64,000 bases of DNA from Anagrus nilaparvatae (taxonomy: Eukaryota > Arthropoda > Insecta > Hymenoptera > Mymaridae), in assembly GCA_022575985.1 (NCBI GenBank), contig JAKSXM010000014.1, positions 17,918,001 through 17,982,000 on the forward strand, given 5' to 3'. Positions 25,701-33,100 of this stretch are shown here, piece after piece (position 1 is the stretch's first letter; every line of letters begins with the position of its first letter). A model generated the notes under the pieces. It made no database searches. It was not told the origin of the DNA and worked only from the letters and a program-made list of their open reading frames with translations. The position numbers and the translations under genes are program-made.

Positions 25701-28700
25701 TTTGAAATTGTAGGTAAATCAAAAACATTTGATATTTCATAATCTCAATTAGGTAATTAATTCTTACATTAAAATTATTAACAAGCCAAATTCATTTAAC
25801 AAAATACATAAAAAGAAAAATTGAGATTTTGAAATAAAAGCAAATGTTAATTCAATATAAAAAATCATGATTTTAATTGTGTGTCGTTTACTTGGTGATT
25901 TGGCGTTATGGCAAAAATACAACAAGTATAAATATGTAAGAGAAAATAAAAAAAAATTTGGGTAAACTGTTTTGAATAATATTTATATAAATAATAAAAT
26001 AAAAAGGTGGTGCATCATACACACATACACATTAAGTACTTTTTCGATGCATATTACGATGGTGCAGTCTTGAAAAAAACAAACAAACTTTTTTTTGGTA
26101 GCGGGACTTCTACGTGCAATACTAACTTCTGTGCTTCCAGGTAGGCCAAGTCAATCATTATTCCTAAAACTCACATCTATATTTGGTCAAATTAACTAAT
26201 GATTATCAACGATATTTTTAATGTCATTTAACCTTTAACTTACATTTTTTGATAATCATTGGTTTGCAGTCGATATCAAGATCCTGTTATGTAGCGGGTG
26301 GAACAAAGATTTGTGTCGTCTTTTATTTATTTATTTATTTCTATTTTATTAAATGTCGTACTTTTTTTAAATATTGGGTATTTTATATATTTTTTTAAGA
26401 ATGTGCATTAAATAATCAATCAAAAAAAATTTATTTACTGTAGAAACTTTTTTTTTATCAGTTTATTTTTCTCTTGTAAATATATTTATTTTTTAAAAAA
26501 TGGAAGAAATGGGATAAAAAGTTTGGGTTATTGGTGTTTTATTGACTTTATTTATGTTTATTTTGCTATGACTTTTATTTTTTTTAATTTAAGACCATTT
26601 TATCATACACTTTTTTTTTGTAGAGAAAAAATATTAAAATTTATCAATAATTTTATTAAATATAAAAAATTTGACGGTTTAATGATAAATAAAATTATCT
26701 AACTTTGACCTTGATTTTTTAATCAATCAATATACATATAACTTCCTATACAAATTTAGCTTAGATAAACTTATCAAGTTCAAAGTTAAATAAATCATTA
26801 ACAAATAAAAAATTTTTTTAATTAATTAAAAGAAAAAGTTGCAATAAAAATATTATTAATTAAAATATATTATTTATCATACAGGAAGTACAATGATGCC
26901 ACCAGCAATAGCACCAGGAACGATGTATCCAGCACCACCACCAACAGCTATGTTACCAACAGCAACATTTGCTGGATTTCCAAGTCCTATTTTATATTGG
27001 GCATATCCATCACCGCCTGTTAGCCCTACTAATTATCATTATAATCCAGCTACTGTGCCGAGAATGCCTCCTAGTCATCAGCAAATTACTCTGGTAAATA
27101 TTTTTTTATGTTTCTCTTCTTTTTCCTTAACATTATTTAAAAAAGGTAAAAAATGCAAATTTCATGATTTTTCAATATTTTTTATGAAATTTCGGTTATT
27201 GGTCGTTTCGGTTCTGGAATTTTCCATCAAAATTATGTATTGTTTCAGAACATAAAAATATGCATAGAAATCAGATTTTTCAAATTTATGTTTTGAAAAA
27301 TCCGCTTTTCAGCACGTTTTATAAATTAAATTATAAAGTAAATTTTTAGAAAATAATAACTAACAATCAGTAGAGCAGCTATACCATTCCAGACTCGATT
27401 AAAAATCTACTTAAATTGCTGTTGGGATAGCAGGTTCTGGTTATTACAAAAAATAATGTAGGTACTCTTGATAATTGTTTATGCATCATTCAAGTATTAG
27501 AGACGTAAAGAGAAAAGATATACGAATTTTTTTTTGTTTGGAATCATTTTTTTTTTTAATTTGTTCAACTTAGTGGCATATCGAGTCATTACTATAACTA
27601 ACAGACCATTAAATCTTTCGTTGAATTTTTTCTTAGTTTATAGCGTTTTTTAATAATCAAGACCAAAAATTTTTAACGGAGTAAAATTGTTTCAACTCAG
27701 CGGATCGTGAGCATTTTTGGTCACTAAAAACTTATTGAAGAATTCATTAATTTTCCAATGACTAATTTTGAATAATAAACTTTAAATCACCCTAAATGAG
27801 CAAAATATTCGCGAAAAATACAAATTTTTGAAAATATTGTTTGAGATCGCTGATCAGGATTTTGAAATCAGTTTTCAAAATTTAAAATAGCAGACTCAAA
27901 ATGAATTCTAAAGTTTTAAACCTTTAAATTGGTATTTGAAGGTATTTCAAACATTTCAAAACCAATTTCCAAGTTTTTTTGAGCAAGTCAAATATCTAAT
28001 TTTAAAATAGTGATCAATGACACCGAAATCTGTAAATCATCTTTCAAATGTAAAATGTTTGAAATTTCCGATTTCGAAGTTAGAAATCTGGGATTTTGAA
28101 CAAACTATATCAAATTTTAAAAATTTGATTTCAAAATCCCGCTCAGCGATTTTGAAAGCTTTAATTGTAAAATAAAATTTAAGACAACAATATGTTTCAA
28201 AAAATTCTATTTTTTCCAAATTTTTTCCTGTAAAATTTAAAATTTTTTGGTGCATTTATCATTGCTGGTGGCTAATAATAACTAAAAAAAAAAAAAAAAG
28301 AAATTCCTGCGTTATTTTTTGTTATTCTAGGTCGTGTGGATCGAGGCAGGAATGGTACAGCTGAACTACTCAGCTACATTAAAAAAAGTTTTGAATAATT
28401 TTTTAAAAATTTACTTCCCTACCTTTGATTGCAAATAATAAAAATAAAAAATTTATTGCCTTTTTGAAAAATAAAATTTTTTTTTTTTCAGTATGCAATA
28501 AAGCAATTAACAACTAATTTGAGAATAGCCAATTTTTAAAATAGCTCCATACAAATACAGTAATATTTGATTCTAAAAGAGAGCAGTAGTGTCTAAAATA
28601 ATAGAGTTAGTTATACTTACTAAAAATTAAGAATTATATAAAAAATACTTAATTTAATAAAATTGTTATTTTTTACAGATAACACCGCCAGAGTGTCTGC

Positions 28701-28819
28701 AGTTGGGTCCTCCAGAGCCACGAATGGATGCTTTAATTCCTCGCCCAGACATGGATAAACGCTTTGCAATACCATCAATACCAGCACAACATCTTGTCCA
28801 TGCATCAATTTGTTTATAA
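1595..28819 (+). CDS. fus: fusilli / epithelial splicing regulatory protein (ESRP), whole visible spliced gene
   Basis: This is an RNA-binding nuclear regulator of alternative splicing in epithelia, orthologous to Drosophila fusilli and vertebrate ESRP1/2. Coding exons: 1595-1789, 10318-10546, 13467-13556, 14001-14055, 15850-15960, 16846-17554, 18959-19133 (or to 19834), 26885-27093, 28679-28819. All junctions have AG/GT and matching phases. Visible protein is 754 residues if exon 7 is read to its stop at 19834, or 637 if the internal donor at 19134 is used. Three quasi-RRMs are visible at about residues 200-280 (VVRARGLPW), 300-385 ([10 protein letters not shown]) and 425-510 ([10 protein letters not shown]), each with the RGLPY/W RNP-like core typical of ESRP. 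The N-terminal part, before the segment aligning with the ESRP KVGQLHEVLVRP region, lies outside the window. Introns are large (up to 8.5 kb) and transposon-rich. Identification is from remembered family sequence, not a search. Confidence 0.95.
1916..1941 (+). repeat. (GAT)n microsatellite
   Basis: About nine uninterrupted trinucleotide copies lie in a fusilli intron, a potential polymorphic marker. Confidence 0.9.
3822..4016 (+). repeat. 5' PLE segment shared with 39587-39781
   Basis: About 195 bp aligns with 39587-39781: the same TACTAGCGGG start, the block TTGCCCTTTGTAAAGAAAAAA, and a common CATTTGGCAAAATAAACATT-like end. This makes it a dispersed repeat and shows the PLE family is multi-copy here. 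Confidence 0.8.
4147..5027 (+). pseudogene. Penelope-like reverse transcriptase, degenerate 5' part
   Basis: Frames jump between blocks. The [10 protein letters not shown] block is at about 4147-4240, [11 protein letters not shown] at about 4260-4365, and a 151-codon open stretch at 4537-4992 carries palm motif C and downstream RT segments. A frame-shifted continuation reading [16 protein letters not shown] runs into the LINE junction at 5027. The active-site YVDD reads CVDY, so one catalytic Asp is lost. The block between motifs A and C (about 4370-4530) is very short for this family, so part is deleted. RT activity is not expected. Confidence 0.75.
5028..7657 (+). mobile_element. 5'-truncated non-LTR retrotransposon (CR1/Jockey-type LINE) inserted in the PLE
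   Basis: A 2.63-kb LINE copy is flanked by a likely 7-bp target duplication TTTTATT (5021-5027 and 7658-7664). PLE coding sequence stops at the left junction and resumes at the right one. The copy begins inside the endonuclease domain (DVNLIL, matching the EN GDFN motif), as expected for 5' truncation in target-primed reverse transcription. It continues through RT and the C-terminal region to a short 3' UTR ending near AAATAAACTGCTATTCTATT, without a long poly(A). No RNase H domain was seen. Clade assignment rests on general RT and C-terminal appearance only. Confidence 0.85.
5031..7388 (+). pseudogene. LINE ORF2 relic: endonuclease end plus reverse transcriptase
   Basis: One frame runs the length of the copy, broken by a single TGA at 5817-5819. 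Residues before it hold the end of an EEP-type endonuclease ([14 protein letters not shown], corresponding to the SDHxL motif) and a helical linker. After it come the RT blocks: a GDDGIPQ region, [17 protein letters not shown] (motif A), [13 protein letters not shown] (motif B), [10 protein letters not shown] (motif C, catalytic YADD intact), then the thumb and the C-terminal [19 protein letters not shown] and FWNSIP blocks. The 5' end is missing, so the copy is not autonomous. The near-intact frame suggests recent insertion. Confidence 0.9.
7665..8085 (+). pseudogene. Penelope GIY-YIG endonuclease domain, decayed
   Basis: This is the 3' coding part of the PLE downstream of the LINE. An open stretch at 7720-8085 reads [10 protein letters not shown], then [18 protein letters not shown]. 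These are the GIY and YIG halves with the conserved Arg helix of Penelope endonucleases, with intervening Cys residues (DCRVDCIDC) as in the zinc-finger-like linker. Upstream, 7665-7719 reads as continuation of the RT thumb ([13 protein letters not shown]) with a stop. The frame ends about where PLE proteins end. It is inactive because the upstream RT is broken. Confidence 0.8.
8323..8504. repeat. 41-bp perfect inverted repeat at the PLE 3' end, enclosing a hammerhead-like segment
   Basis: The left arm 8323-8363 and right arm 8464-8504 are exact reverse complements around a ~100-bp loop. In the loop (about 8388-8425) is TGATAATGA, a small hairpin AAAGC-CTGA-GCTTT, then CGAAACGTCG. This order resembles a hammerhead core (CUGANGA, stem II, GAAA), although the first block is imperfect. 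Penelope-like elements are known to carry hammerhead motifs in their terminal repeats. Confidence 0.75.
10318..10546 (+). CDS. fus: fusilli exon 2
   Basis: Acceptor TTTTTTTTCAG ends at 10317. The donor is at 10547 (CAAT/gtatcc), leaving phase 1. The exon encodes [25 protein letters not shown] and FHDLRKEF, matching the ESRP N-terminal domain (the RQILHPEA and FFDLRKEF blocks of the vertebrate protein). That domain resembles a DnaQ-type exonuclease fold and is thought to be structural. Reading through the donor stays open to 10635, so intron retention would add a short tail. Confidence 0.92.
10547..13466 (+). other. fus: fusilli intron, 2.9 kb
   Basis: It contains a probable inverted-repeat element (10931-11527) and a GC-richer 33-codon ORF (12395-12496) described in the findings. 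The rest is AT-rich and shows nothing recognisable. Confidence 0.75.
10931..11527. mobile_element. candidate MITE with ~25-bp terminal inverted repeats
   Basis: The left end CCAACTGGGTCCAAGTTGTA is matched in inverse at the right end by TATAACTTGGGACCAGTTG. The matches include a TACTGAA/TTCAGTA extension. The ~600-bp interior is AT-rich and non-coding. No clear target duplication was found, so the boundaries are approximate. Confidence 0.5.
13467..13556 (+). CDS. fus: fusilli exon 3
   Basis: It lies between TACAG (ending 13466) and donor gtaagg at 13557. It completes a Tyr codon from exon 2 and reads [10 protein letters not shown], then [17 protein letters not shown], like the vertebrate YLNFEK and VEDMGNIILAMI blocks. 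It ends phase 1. Confidence 0.9.
14001..14055 (+). CDS. fus: fusilli exon 4
   Basis: This 55-nt exon lies after TTTCAG (ending 14000) and before gtaaat at 14056. It encodes [18 protein letters not shown], matching the vertebrate NHRFSDPERVNYKFESGT block. It leaves phase 2, completed as Cys by the next exon. Confidence 0.9.
14056..15849 (+). other. fus: fusilli intron, 1.8 kb
   Basis: It holds a 210-bp hairpin element at 14186-14395. ORFs at 14138-14643 and 15418-15708 are low-complexity hydrophobic readings of AT-rich DNA, with no domain, and are not genes. Confidence 0.75.
14186..14395. mobile_element. small inverted-repeat element (MITE-like hairpin)
   Basis: The ends GCTAGCGGAATTTTTT and AAAAAATTCCGCTAGC are exact inverses. 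The arms extend about 50 bp, with mismatches (ATTGCAAATTACTTGAAA against TTTCAAGTCATTTGCAAT). The interior is A/T-rich. Confidence 0.7.
15850..15960 (+). CDS. fus: fusilli exon 5 (start of RRM1)
   Basis: Acceptor TTTACAG ends at 15849 and donor GTAAGT starts at 15961. The exon encodes the Cys-Ser-Lys linker, then [18 protein letters not shown] and [12 protein letters not shown]. This is the first quasi-RRM's beta1 (RARGLPW) and helix 1, nearly identical to vertebrate ESRP. Phase 2 at the end. Confidence 0.95.
15961..16845 (+). other. fus: fusilli intron, 0.9 kb
   Basis: AT-rich. A short inverted pair (TAAACAATAAGGTAAA at 16108, TTTACCTTATTTATTGTTTA at 16204) could be a small hairpin insertion. 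No other feature is seen. Confidence 0.7.
16846..17554 (+). CDS. fus: fusilli exon 6 (RRM1 end, RRM2, RRM3 start)
   Basis: This is the largest conserved exon, after a T-tract acceptor (TTCAG, ending 16845) and before GTAAGT at 17555. It encodes [18 protein letters not shown] and [13 protein letters not shown] (end of RRM1), then [18 protein letters not shown] through [19 protein letters not shown] (RRM2), then a Pro-rich linker and [18 protein letters not shown] of RRM3. Conservation with vertebrate ESRP is very high and identifies the gene. It ends phase 0. Confidence 0.97.
17659..18173 (+). mobile_element. tRNA-derived SINE with 15-bp target-site duplication
   Basis: The element is 17674-18158 (485 bp), bounded by perfect direct repeats TAGAACCAAAAAACT at 17659-17673 and 18159-18173. 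Its head has a pol III A box TGGCTCAGTCGG (17685-17696) and a B-box-like GGTTGGGGATTCG (17722-17734) at tRNA-like spacing. The body is GC-richer than its surroundings, and the tail is a CTTAAAATAA-type AT-rich sequence. The identical duplications suggest a young insertion. It lies in a fusilli intron, on the gene's strand. Confidence 0.85.
18187..18400. repeat. GC-rich palindromic repeat island
   Basis: An inverted pair TACGGCTCGTGTCC (18187) and ACAAGGGCCGTA (ending 18310) encloses GAGGCGAAGCCGAGGCCGAGG. It is followed by two further imperfect palindromes, AATTTTTTGC/GCGAAAAATT and ATTTCCTCGGCCGCGCAATGGCCAGGAAAT (split by its centre). GTCCAGAAAA occurs at both outer ends. Probably a small DNA-element relic, and very unlike the AT-rich host sequence. 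Confidence 0.6.
18700..18800 (-). repeat. dispersed repeat, inverted partner of 32462-32600
   Basis: On the reverse strand it reads TATAAGCACGTTTTG, then AGGAAGCTAAAAA and CCGGGTTTT, the same order as at about 32497-32545 on the + strand. The 32-kb copy is followed by a (GT)n tract. Confidence 0.7.
18959..19834 (+). CDS. fus: fusilli exon 7: RRM3 end plus alternative C-terminus with (QA)13
   Basis: The exon starts after TTTCAG (ending 18958) in phase 0 and completes RRM3 ([35 protein letters not shown]). An internal donor CCGG/gtaagg at 19134 leaves phase 1 and joins exon 8 in frame. If it is not used, the frame continues for another 233 codons to TAG at 19832-19834. That tail is rich in Pro, Ala and Gln, has 13 Gln-Ala pairs, and ends [20 protein letters not shown] hexamers follow at 19836 and 19866-19876, consistent with a true 3' end. 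Long and spliced isoforms are therefore both plausible. The long open frame and its balanced codon use argue that the tail is coding. Confidence 0.9.
   Translation, partial: GQPSGEAFIQMDSEGSAFACASLRHHRYMIFGKKQRYIEVFQCSGEDVNLVLTGASIPGKAIMSPGAPITAPSPNAVTLAQPPPAPAPVSTPQPPLWDIHAFVQAQAQAQAQAQAQAQAQAQAQAQAQALRNQDLWLMALASGASVPVSQSSPTSQNSTPAVNSKALALPSTVNQSQIPHYAMAAPELHHGQAGPIGATTPLLFFNMPTRIPLIRAPPPGHPGFMAPSQVIPTQINHAALLGLKRSWESAFPQEGAIPSVKRPTWQTNPVIHPGAPGHPGFAYPAQFFPQI
19268..19345 (+). repeat. fus: (Gln-Ala)13 coding repeat
   Basis: There are thirteen CAR-GCN hexamers. Codons vary (CAA/CAG; GCC, GCT, GCA), so the dipeptide is kept although the DNA is not a pure microsatellite. It is in frame within the long C-terminal isoform. 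Confidence 0.9.
19836..19876 (+). promoter_or_regulatory. fus: candidate polyadenylation signals of the long fusilli isoform
   Basis: AATAAA occurs at 19836-19841, 19866-19871 and 19871-19876, directly after the stop codon. AT-rich background makes chance hits common, but their position suits a 3' end. Confidence 0.4.
23511..23546. repeat. hairpin with 17-bp arms
   Basis: TTTAAGGGTCATTTTAC and GTAAAATAACCCTTAAA are inverse with one mismatch and a 2-base loop. Function unknown. Confidence 0.7.
23801..24214. mobile_element. MITE, 414 bp, CACTGTAAAAA ends with TA flanks
   Basis: The ends read CACTGTAAAAACTAACTTTC at the left and GAAAGTTACTTTTTACAGTG at the right, flanked by TA on both sides. 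The interior is a palindromic series of TTTCGAAAA/AATTCTCG-like motifs with no coding capacity. A TA target duplication suits Tc1/mariner-type elements, but the superfamily cannot be fixed without a transposase. Confidence 0.8.
24257..25760 (+). pseudogene. decayed protein-coding relic of unknown identity
   Basis: Coding-looking blocks occur in shifting frames. 24257-24361 reads [18 protein letters not shown] and on to a stop. After the MITE, 25135-25240 reads [20 protein letters not shown], then, one frame shifted, [19 protein letters not shown] (to about 25350). Further pieces at about 25460-25760 include [18 protein letters not shown] and [13 protein letters not shown]. Amino-acid composition is protein-like, but I do not recognise the family. 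It may be a transposon gene or an old host pseudogene. It is interrupted by the MITE at 24573-25134. Confidence 0.4.
24573..25134. mobile_element. MITE, 562 bp, long terminal inverted repeats
   Basis: The ends TGACCCAAACATTAATAA and TTATTATTGTTTGGGTCA are inverse. The arms continue through GGGCCAAGTTTTGGAC, TATGGCAAAAAGC and the inner TCAAATCATTGGAAATTGATAAT block, making almost the whole element a fold-back. It is non-coding. Confidence 0.85.
26885..27093 (+). CDS. fus: fusilli exon 8 (Pro-rich C-terminus, spliced isoform)
   Basis: Acceptor ATCATACAG ends at 26884. Its first two bases complete the Gly codon left by the internal donor of exon 7. It reads [12 protein letters not shown], then [20 protein letters not shown], which corresponds to vertebrate [20 protein letters not shown]. 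The donor CTG/gtaaat is at 27094, phase 0. Clear homology to the conserved ESRP tail supports the 19134-to-26885 splice. Confidence 0.9.
27094..28678 (+). other. fus: fusilli intron, 1.6 kb
   Basis: It contains self-complementary, repeat-like sequence (about 27640-28250) with phrases such as CGATTTTGAA and TTTTTGGTCACT that recur in the fold-back at 36.5-37.9 kb, so it is likely an old relative. A candidate alternative terminal exon lies at 28331-28398. Confidence 0.65.
28331..28398 (+). CDS. candidate alternative terminal exon of fusilli
   Basis: After a good acceptor (TTGTTATTCTAG) a GC-richer block reads, in the frame expected after a phase-1 donor, [20 protein letters not shown], ending FE-stop at 28396-28398, with AATAAA at 28437. 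The exon 7 donor at 19134 is phase 1, so skipping exon 8 would join it in frame. Exon 8 itself ends phase 0 and would give another reading, also open for 35 codons. Unproven; it may be a repeat fragment. Confidence 0.35.
28679..28819 (+). CDS. fus: fusilli terminal exon
   Basis: Acceptor TTTTTACAG ends at 28678. Phase 0 follows from exon 8. It reads [20 protein letters not shown] and ends [13 protein letters not shown] (TAA 28817-28819). Balanced codon use and a sharp end of coding composition support it. The vertebrate final block (VVRMQGLAYN...) is not recognisable here. Confidence 0.8.
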   Translation: MTPPECLQLGPPEPRMDALIPRPDMDKRFAIPSIPAQHLVHASICL

Positions 28820-31086
28820 ATTAAATAATTTTCGACAAATAATTTTATTTTGAATAGAAATTTTGTACAACGACCTGCAAAGTTCTCTTTTTTTTAAACT
28901 TATTGAATTTAAATGTGATGAGCTAAGAAAAAAAAATAGTTATATAATTTATATTGATTGTTAAATATAATATCTTGAAGAAGATATAAAATTTAATAAA
29001 AACTATTTATTAGTTTAAGTAAAAAAAAAAAATGAAATGTTTTTCAAACATGAAAAGAAAAATATTAATATATTTATTCAAGGATGATTAAATAGTAGTC
29101 TTTTTATGTGCCTTCAAATTAAAAAAAAATTAATTAAGGCACGAGCTTTCTAGTCTAGACCAATTTTTTTTTTAAAGAAGTATGAAAAGCTGTGAAAAAC
29201 ATTAATTAAAAAAAAAAAATAAAGTGACAACGAAAACTTACAAAAAATTTAATTTAGTTAAGAGCAATTTTATTTTGTTATGCATAATATGAAAATTGCG
29301 AAAATTGTTAATATAAATATATTTATATTGTAAACCTATATTATACTTTAATATATATATAAATTATATAAATATATATTTATGAAAATAGAAAGAAAAA
29401 AGTTTTAAATGTATTTTTTGAAAATATATTTAAAATAAAAAAAAAAAATACAAAGTTACTAAGATTTTTACTACTGTTTCAAGAAAAAAAAATGTATATG
29501 TTTAAGTTAATTTATATTTAATTAAGCAAGTTATATTTATATGAATTTATTTATAATTTGAAATTTATATATAAAATTTTGACGTTTAAATTAATTTTTA
29601 AGAATCATGATATTTAATATTGAACAAAAAAGGCAACAAATATCACTATGATCTTCCTTAAAAATTTTATTTATTGTAAAATTGCCATTGATTTCTGATT
29701 TTAGAAAACTGAATTATTTTCAGTGACCATAAAAAAGGATACTTTTGTGTAAGAAAATGTATACGATGAATAATTTGATGTTTTATGCCAGTTTTAAATG
29801 TAATATAGCCTGAAAATTTTGTGCTCTTAAAAAATTATTTAGGCAAATATGTCAAAAAAGGCATGATAATACTTTCTTTTTATTTATTAGATTAAAATGA
29901 TTTTAATAAAAAATTTTTAAATTTGTCTTAAAACTTGATTTTAAAAGTTAAAATTTATTAAAAATTTTACTACTTAAGTACATTTTAAAGTTTTGACCAA
30001 TACCTTTTAATTGTAAATGAATAGTTAGATAGATAAATAAGGAAATTTAATAATCCTTAAAATACGATTTATTTGTGATCAAAATGATAAGTTAATAATT
30101 AACTCTATACTTGCAGATACATTCCATATATTTATAGATTATTTAAAAAGAGAACTTTTGTGATTTTGAAAAATAATTTGAATATGCAGTGTCGAATAAT
30201 AAAAGATACTATTAATTTTTTGTATTTGATTGTAAATATAAAAAAGAAAAATACAATTTCTGATAATTAAAACATTGAAAGTTAAAAAATGTCAAACCTC
30301 AAATACGAATTTTTTTTATAAATATATGACATTTAACTGAAAAAAAGGTTGTATAGTGCAATACAGTTATATAAATATTTATAAGTACTTTTTGGCACAA
30401 TTTATGTAACACAAAATTTATTATCATAATATATCCTTTACTATATAATATATTTATGTGTAGATAAAATTTATAAAAAGCAAAAGATTGTTTTTTATTT
30501 AAATATTTAGTAAAAGTAAATATTTATAAATTTAAATAAATCAATTTACAAAAAATAAAAAAATATATTAAAAAGTACCAAAAAAATAATTAATATATTT
30601 AAAAATGTTTTAAAATATGATTTATTAATAATTTTTAAATCAGATTCATGCAGTAAAACACACTTGAAATCTAAATTTTAGATAAATTTCTTTGCATTCG
30701 ATATTATAATTAATTTGTAATATATATAAAATAAAATAATGCATAGTTTAAATTTACAAAGATACAACGATATTTTTAAAATTAAGTTTACTAAGTGATT
30801 GTTAAAATTCCAATATAAAGATATATTATATCAATTTAACTAAATTACTACAATTTTAAAAACTATAATTATAAATTTAGCGACAATGTTATATAAAATA
30901 CTTATATGTGTAACTTTTTTCCAACAATATTTTAAATAAATATATTCAAATAAATTAATTCATTGTAAAATTTTAAATTTTTGGTTACATTATTATTTCA
31001 TAAGAAAATTAATTTATTGTTTTGATTAGAGACAATTAAGATAAGAAAAGAAACTGTTTCAGTTGTTTTATTGTTCAATATAATAG
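28820..31086. other. fusilli 3' UTR and AT-rich intergenic sequence
   Basis: Very AT-rich, with several AATAAA hexamers (for example near 28997) that could end the fusilli transcript. No ORF, RNA gene or repeat could be supported. Confidence 0.7.
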
Positions 31087-31512
31087 GCCTGAACCCCTAT
31101 TTCGTGTTCACATTTTTTTTAATTTTAGGTCCATAAAATTTTTTAATGATCATTTAGGTTTCTTCAGTCGCTGAACACGAATATGCTATCTGTTTTTACC
31201 TAAAATGACTCAGTTGCTAAGCTCATGACAAAAAACTAGGTTTTGTTTTAGTTTCTTATATATTTTGTTTTATGGGCAAACAGAGAATTTAAATTAAAAA
31301 CAGATACCATATTCGTTTTCAGAACCCAAAAAACATTAGTAACAGATAAAAATATTAAAAACCCAAAAAATATGACCTCAAAATTCCTATTGTGGGCAAC
31401 TAGAATATTTTCGGTATAAACGAATTTCATATTCGTATTCAGCACTCCAAAAAAAGTAAAAATATATGGACCTATCAGCAAAAAAAAGTGATTACGAAAA
31501 AGGGATTCAGAC
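31087..31512. mobile_element. fold-back element, ~425 bp
   Basis: The left end GCCTGAACCCCTATTTCGTG and right end TACGAAAAAGGGATTCAGAC are inverse with mismatches. The arms continue inward (GGTCCATA/TATGGACC; CTGAACACGAATATG/CATATTCGTATTCAG) for over 130 bp. The GAATATG-type block also recurs near 31300, so there are internal repeats. The 88-codon reading on the - strand is part of this repeat and not a gene. Confidence 0.7.
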
Positions 31513-31936
31513 ATACACTATAAATGAATCATTTGAATCAAAAGTAAAATTCATAATAAATAGTTTATTTACTGCAAAAAACTGATCCATAAATGCGTAA
31601 GCATTTTAGGAGGGGTCTATAAAATCAATCGTAGAATTGGAAATTAAAGATTACATAAAAAATTCCTCAAATCTGTTAAAACTTGTTAAAAATTTTTTTT
31701 TAGTTAAAATCATGGGTTTGCATCTATGGTTAAAATTGGGAATTTCTTTTTTAAAGAGTACTGCCTGGACGCCATTTTTTCAGCTGTAAGCCAATCCCGT
31801 AAACGGACGCTTTCTCACCGTCCCATTGGCATAATTTTAATTAAAATAAAATAAGAAGATTAGAAAAATGATCTAGGAAAAATTCTACAGATGCGATAAC
31901 TCGGAAATTTTGCTAAAACAGTATAACAAATAAAAG
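31513..31936. other. intergenic, no feature
   Basis: AT-rich sequence with a slightly GC-richer patch (about 31760-31830). Nothing recognisable. Confidence 0.6.
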
Positions 31937-32461
31937 AAAATTCTGTATCAAAAAATCTTCTAAAATCAATATTTAAAAAAGAGAACTAATAAAAAATTTA
32001 TCTAGAATTAATCTATAACTGGGAAAAAAGTACTTTTCTCTGGCTACATCAAATTATTCCTAATGATTTAGATAGTTTAGATATTTTTTGATTTTGCATA
32101 ATTAAAAAGGTGTATATAATATATATGTTACACCCCATTTGTGAAATTGACCATTTCGTGAATTGGTCAAGTAAAGTGACCAATTCGTGAACTGGTCAAA
32201 TTTAAGAGATCTGTTGACCAGTTCGTGAAATGGTTAATTTTTTTTGACCAATTCGTGAAATGGTCAAAAAAAATAAAATTTATTTCACAAATGGGTCAAT
32301 GGCATTTTATTCTTTATTTTTAATACTTGTAAAAAATTATTAGGAACAATTTTTTTTTGGATAACTTAAATCAACAAAATTTATTTATTTTTAAACCAAT
32401 GTAATTAATAATTATTTTTATAAACAACAAAATAATTTTTGGTTCCTCAATGAGGAACCAT

Positions 32462-32551
32462 TGTGATGGGTCAAATTTTGGTTTTTGATTTTTTGGCATA
32501 TAAGCACGTTTTGAGACCTTAGGAAGCTAAAAAACCGGTTTTTAAAAAAAG

Positions 32552-32594
<43 letters not shown>

Positions 32595-32600
32595 GTGTCT
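32462..32600 (+). repeat. dispersed repeat ending in a (GT)n tract
   Basis: TATAAGCACGTTTTGAGACC, then AGGAAGCTAAAAA and ACCGGTTTTTAAAAAAA, then GT repeats at about 32559-32592. This is the inverse of 18700-18800. A short palindrome GGTTCCTCAATGAGGAACC (32441-32459) lies just upstream. Confidence 0.75.
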
Positions 32601-33100
32601 GTGTGTGTTAGTGCCAGCTAGTTGGCAGGGTATTTTTTTATTTTATCATATTTTTGAGATATTTCACTTTTTAATCAAATTTTCAAAAAAATTTAATTTT
32701 TCCCAAAAATAGTAAAAATCTGGTAAAAATTGAATATCTCCCTAAATACGATAGCTGAGTCGCAACACTATGGCCTATGTCACCCGCAAATATAATAATT
32801 TTATCTTTTATTAACGCTGTAATTAAAAATATTTTATAAAATTTTTAAAATACCTCCATTTTGAAATAATATTAAAAATTTAATAGAGTACGCAAAACTT
32901 GGTGCCAAATCGAACACTACAAAGTGTGGCAGTAAAATTTTTCGATAGTCTCAGGATATTTCAATTTTTGTTACAAATTTTTAAAAATGTTATCAAGTTC
33001 AAAAACAATAAAAATTGAATATCTCCAAAAGTACAATAGCTGAGATACAAAACCAAGGCCTATGTCACCCGTGGACTTTTTTTCTTTATTTTCTTTATTA

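Larger units (their letters stand above)
19877..26884 (+). other. fus: fusilli intron / long-isoform 3' flank, 7 kb
   Basis: 19877-23510 is AT-rich with nothing recognisable. Then come a 17-bp-arm hairpin (23511-23546), a MITE (23801-24214), a coding-like relic (24257-25760) interrupted by a second MITE (24573-25134), and AT-rich sequence to 26884. A short inverted pair ATGATTATCAA/TTGATAATCAT sits near 26200-26262. Confidence 0.7.

Noticed and set aside
31248..31514. 88-codon - strand ORF
   Set aside because: It coincides with the fold-back element, and its repeated peptide segments reflect DNA repeats.
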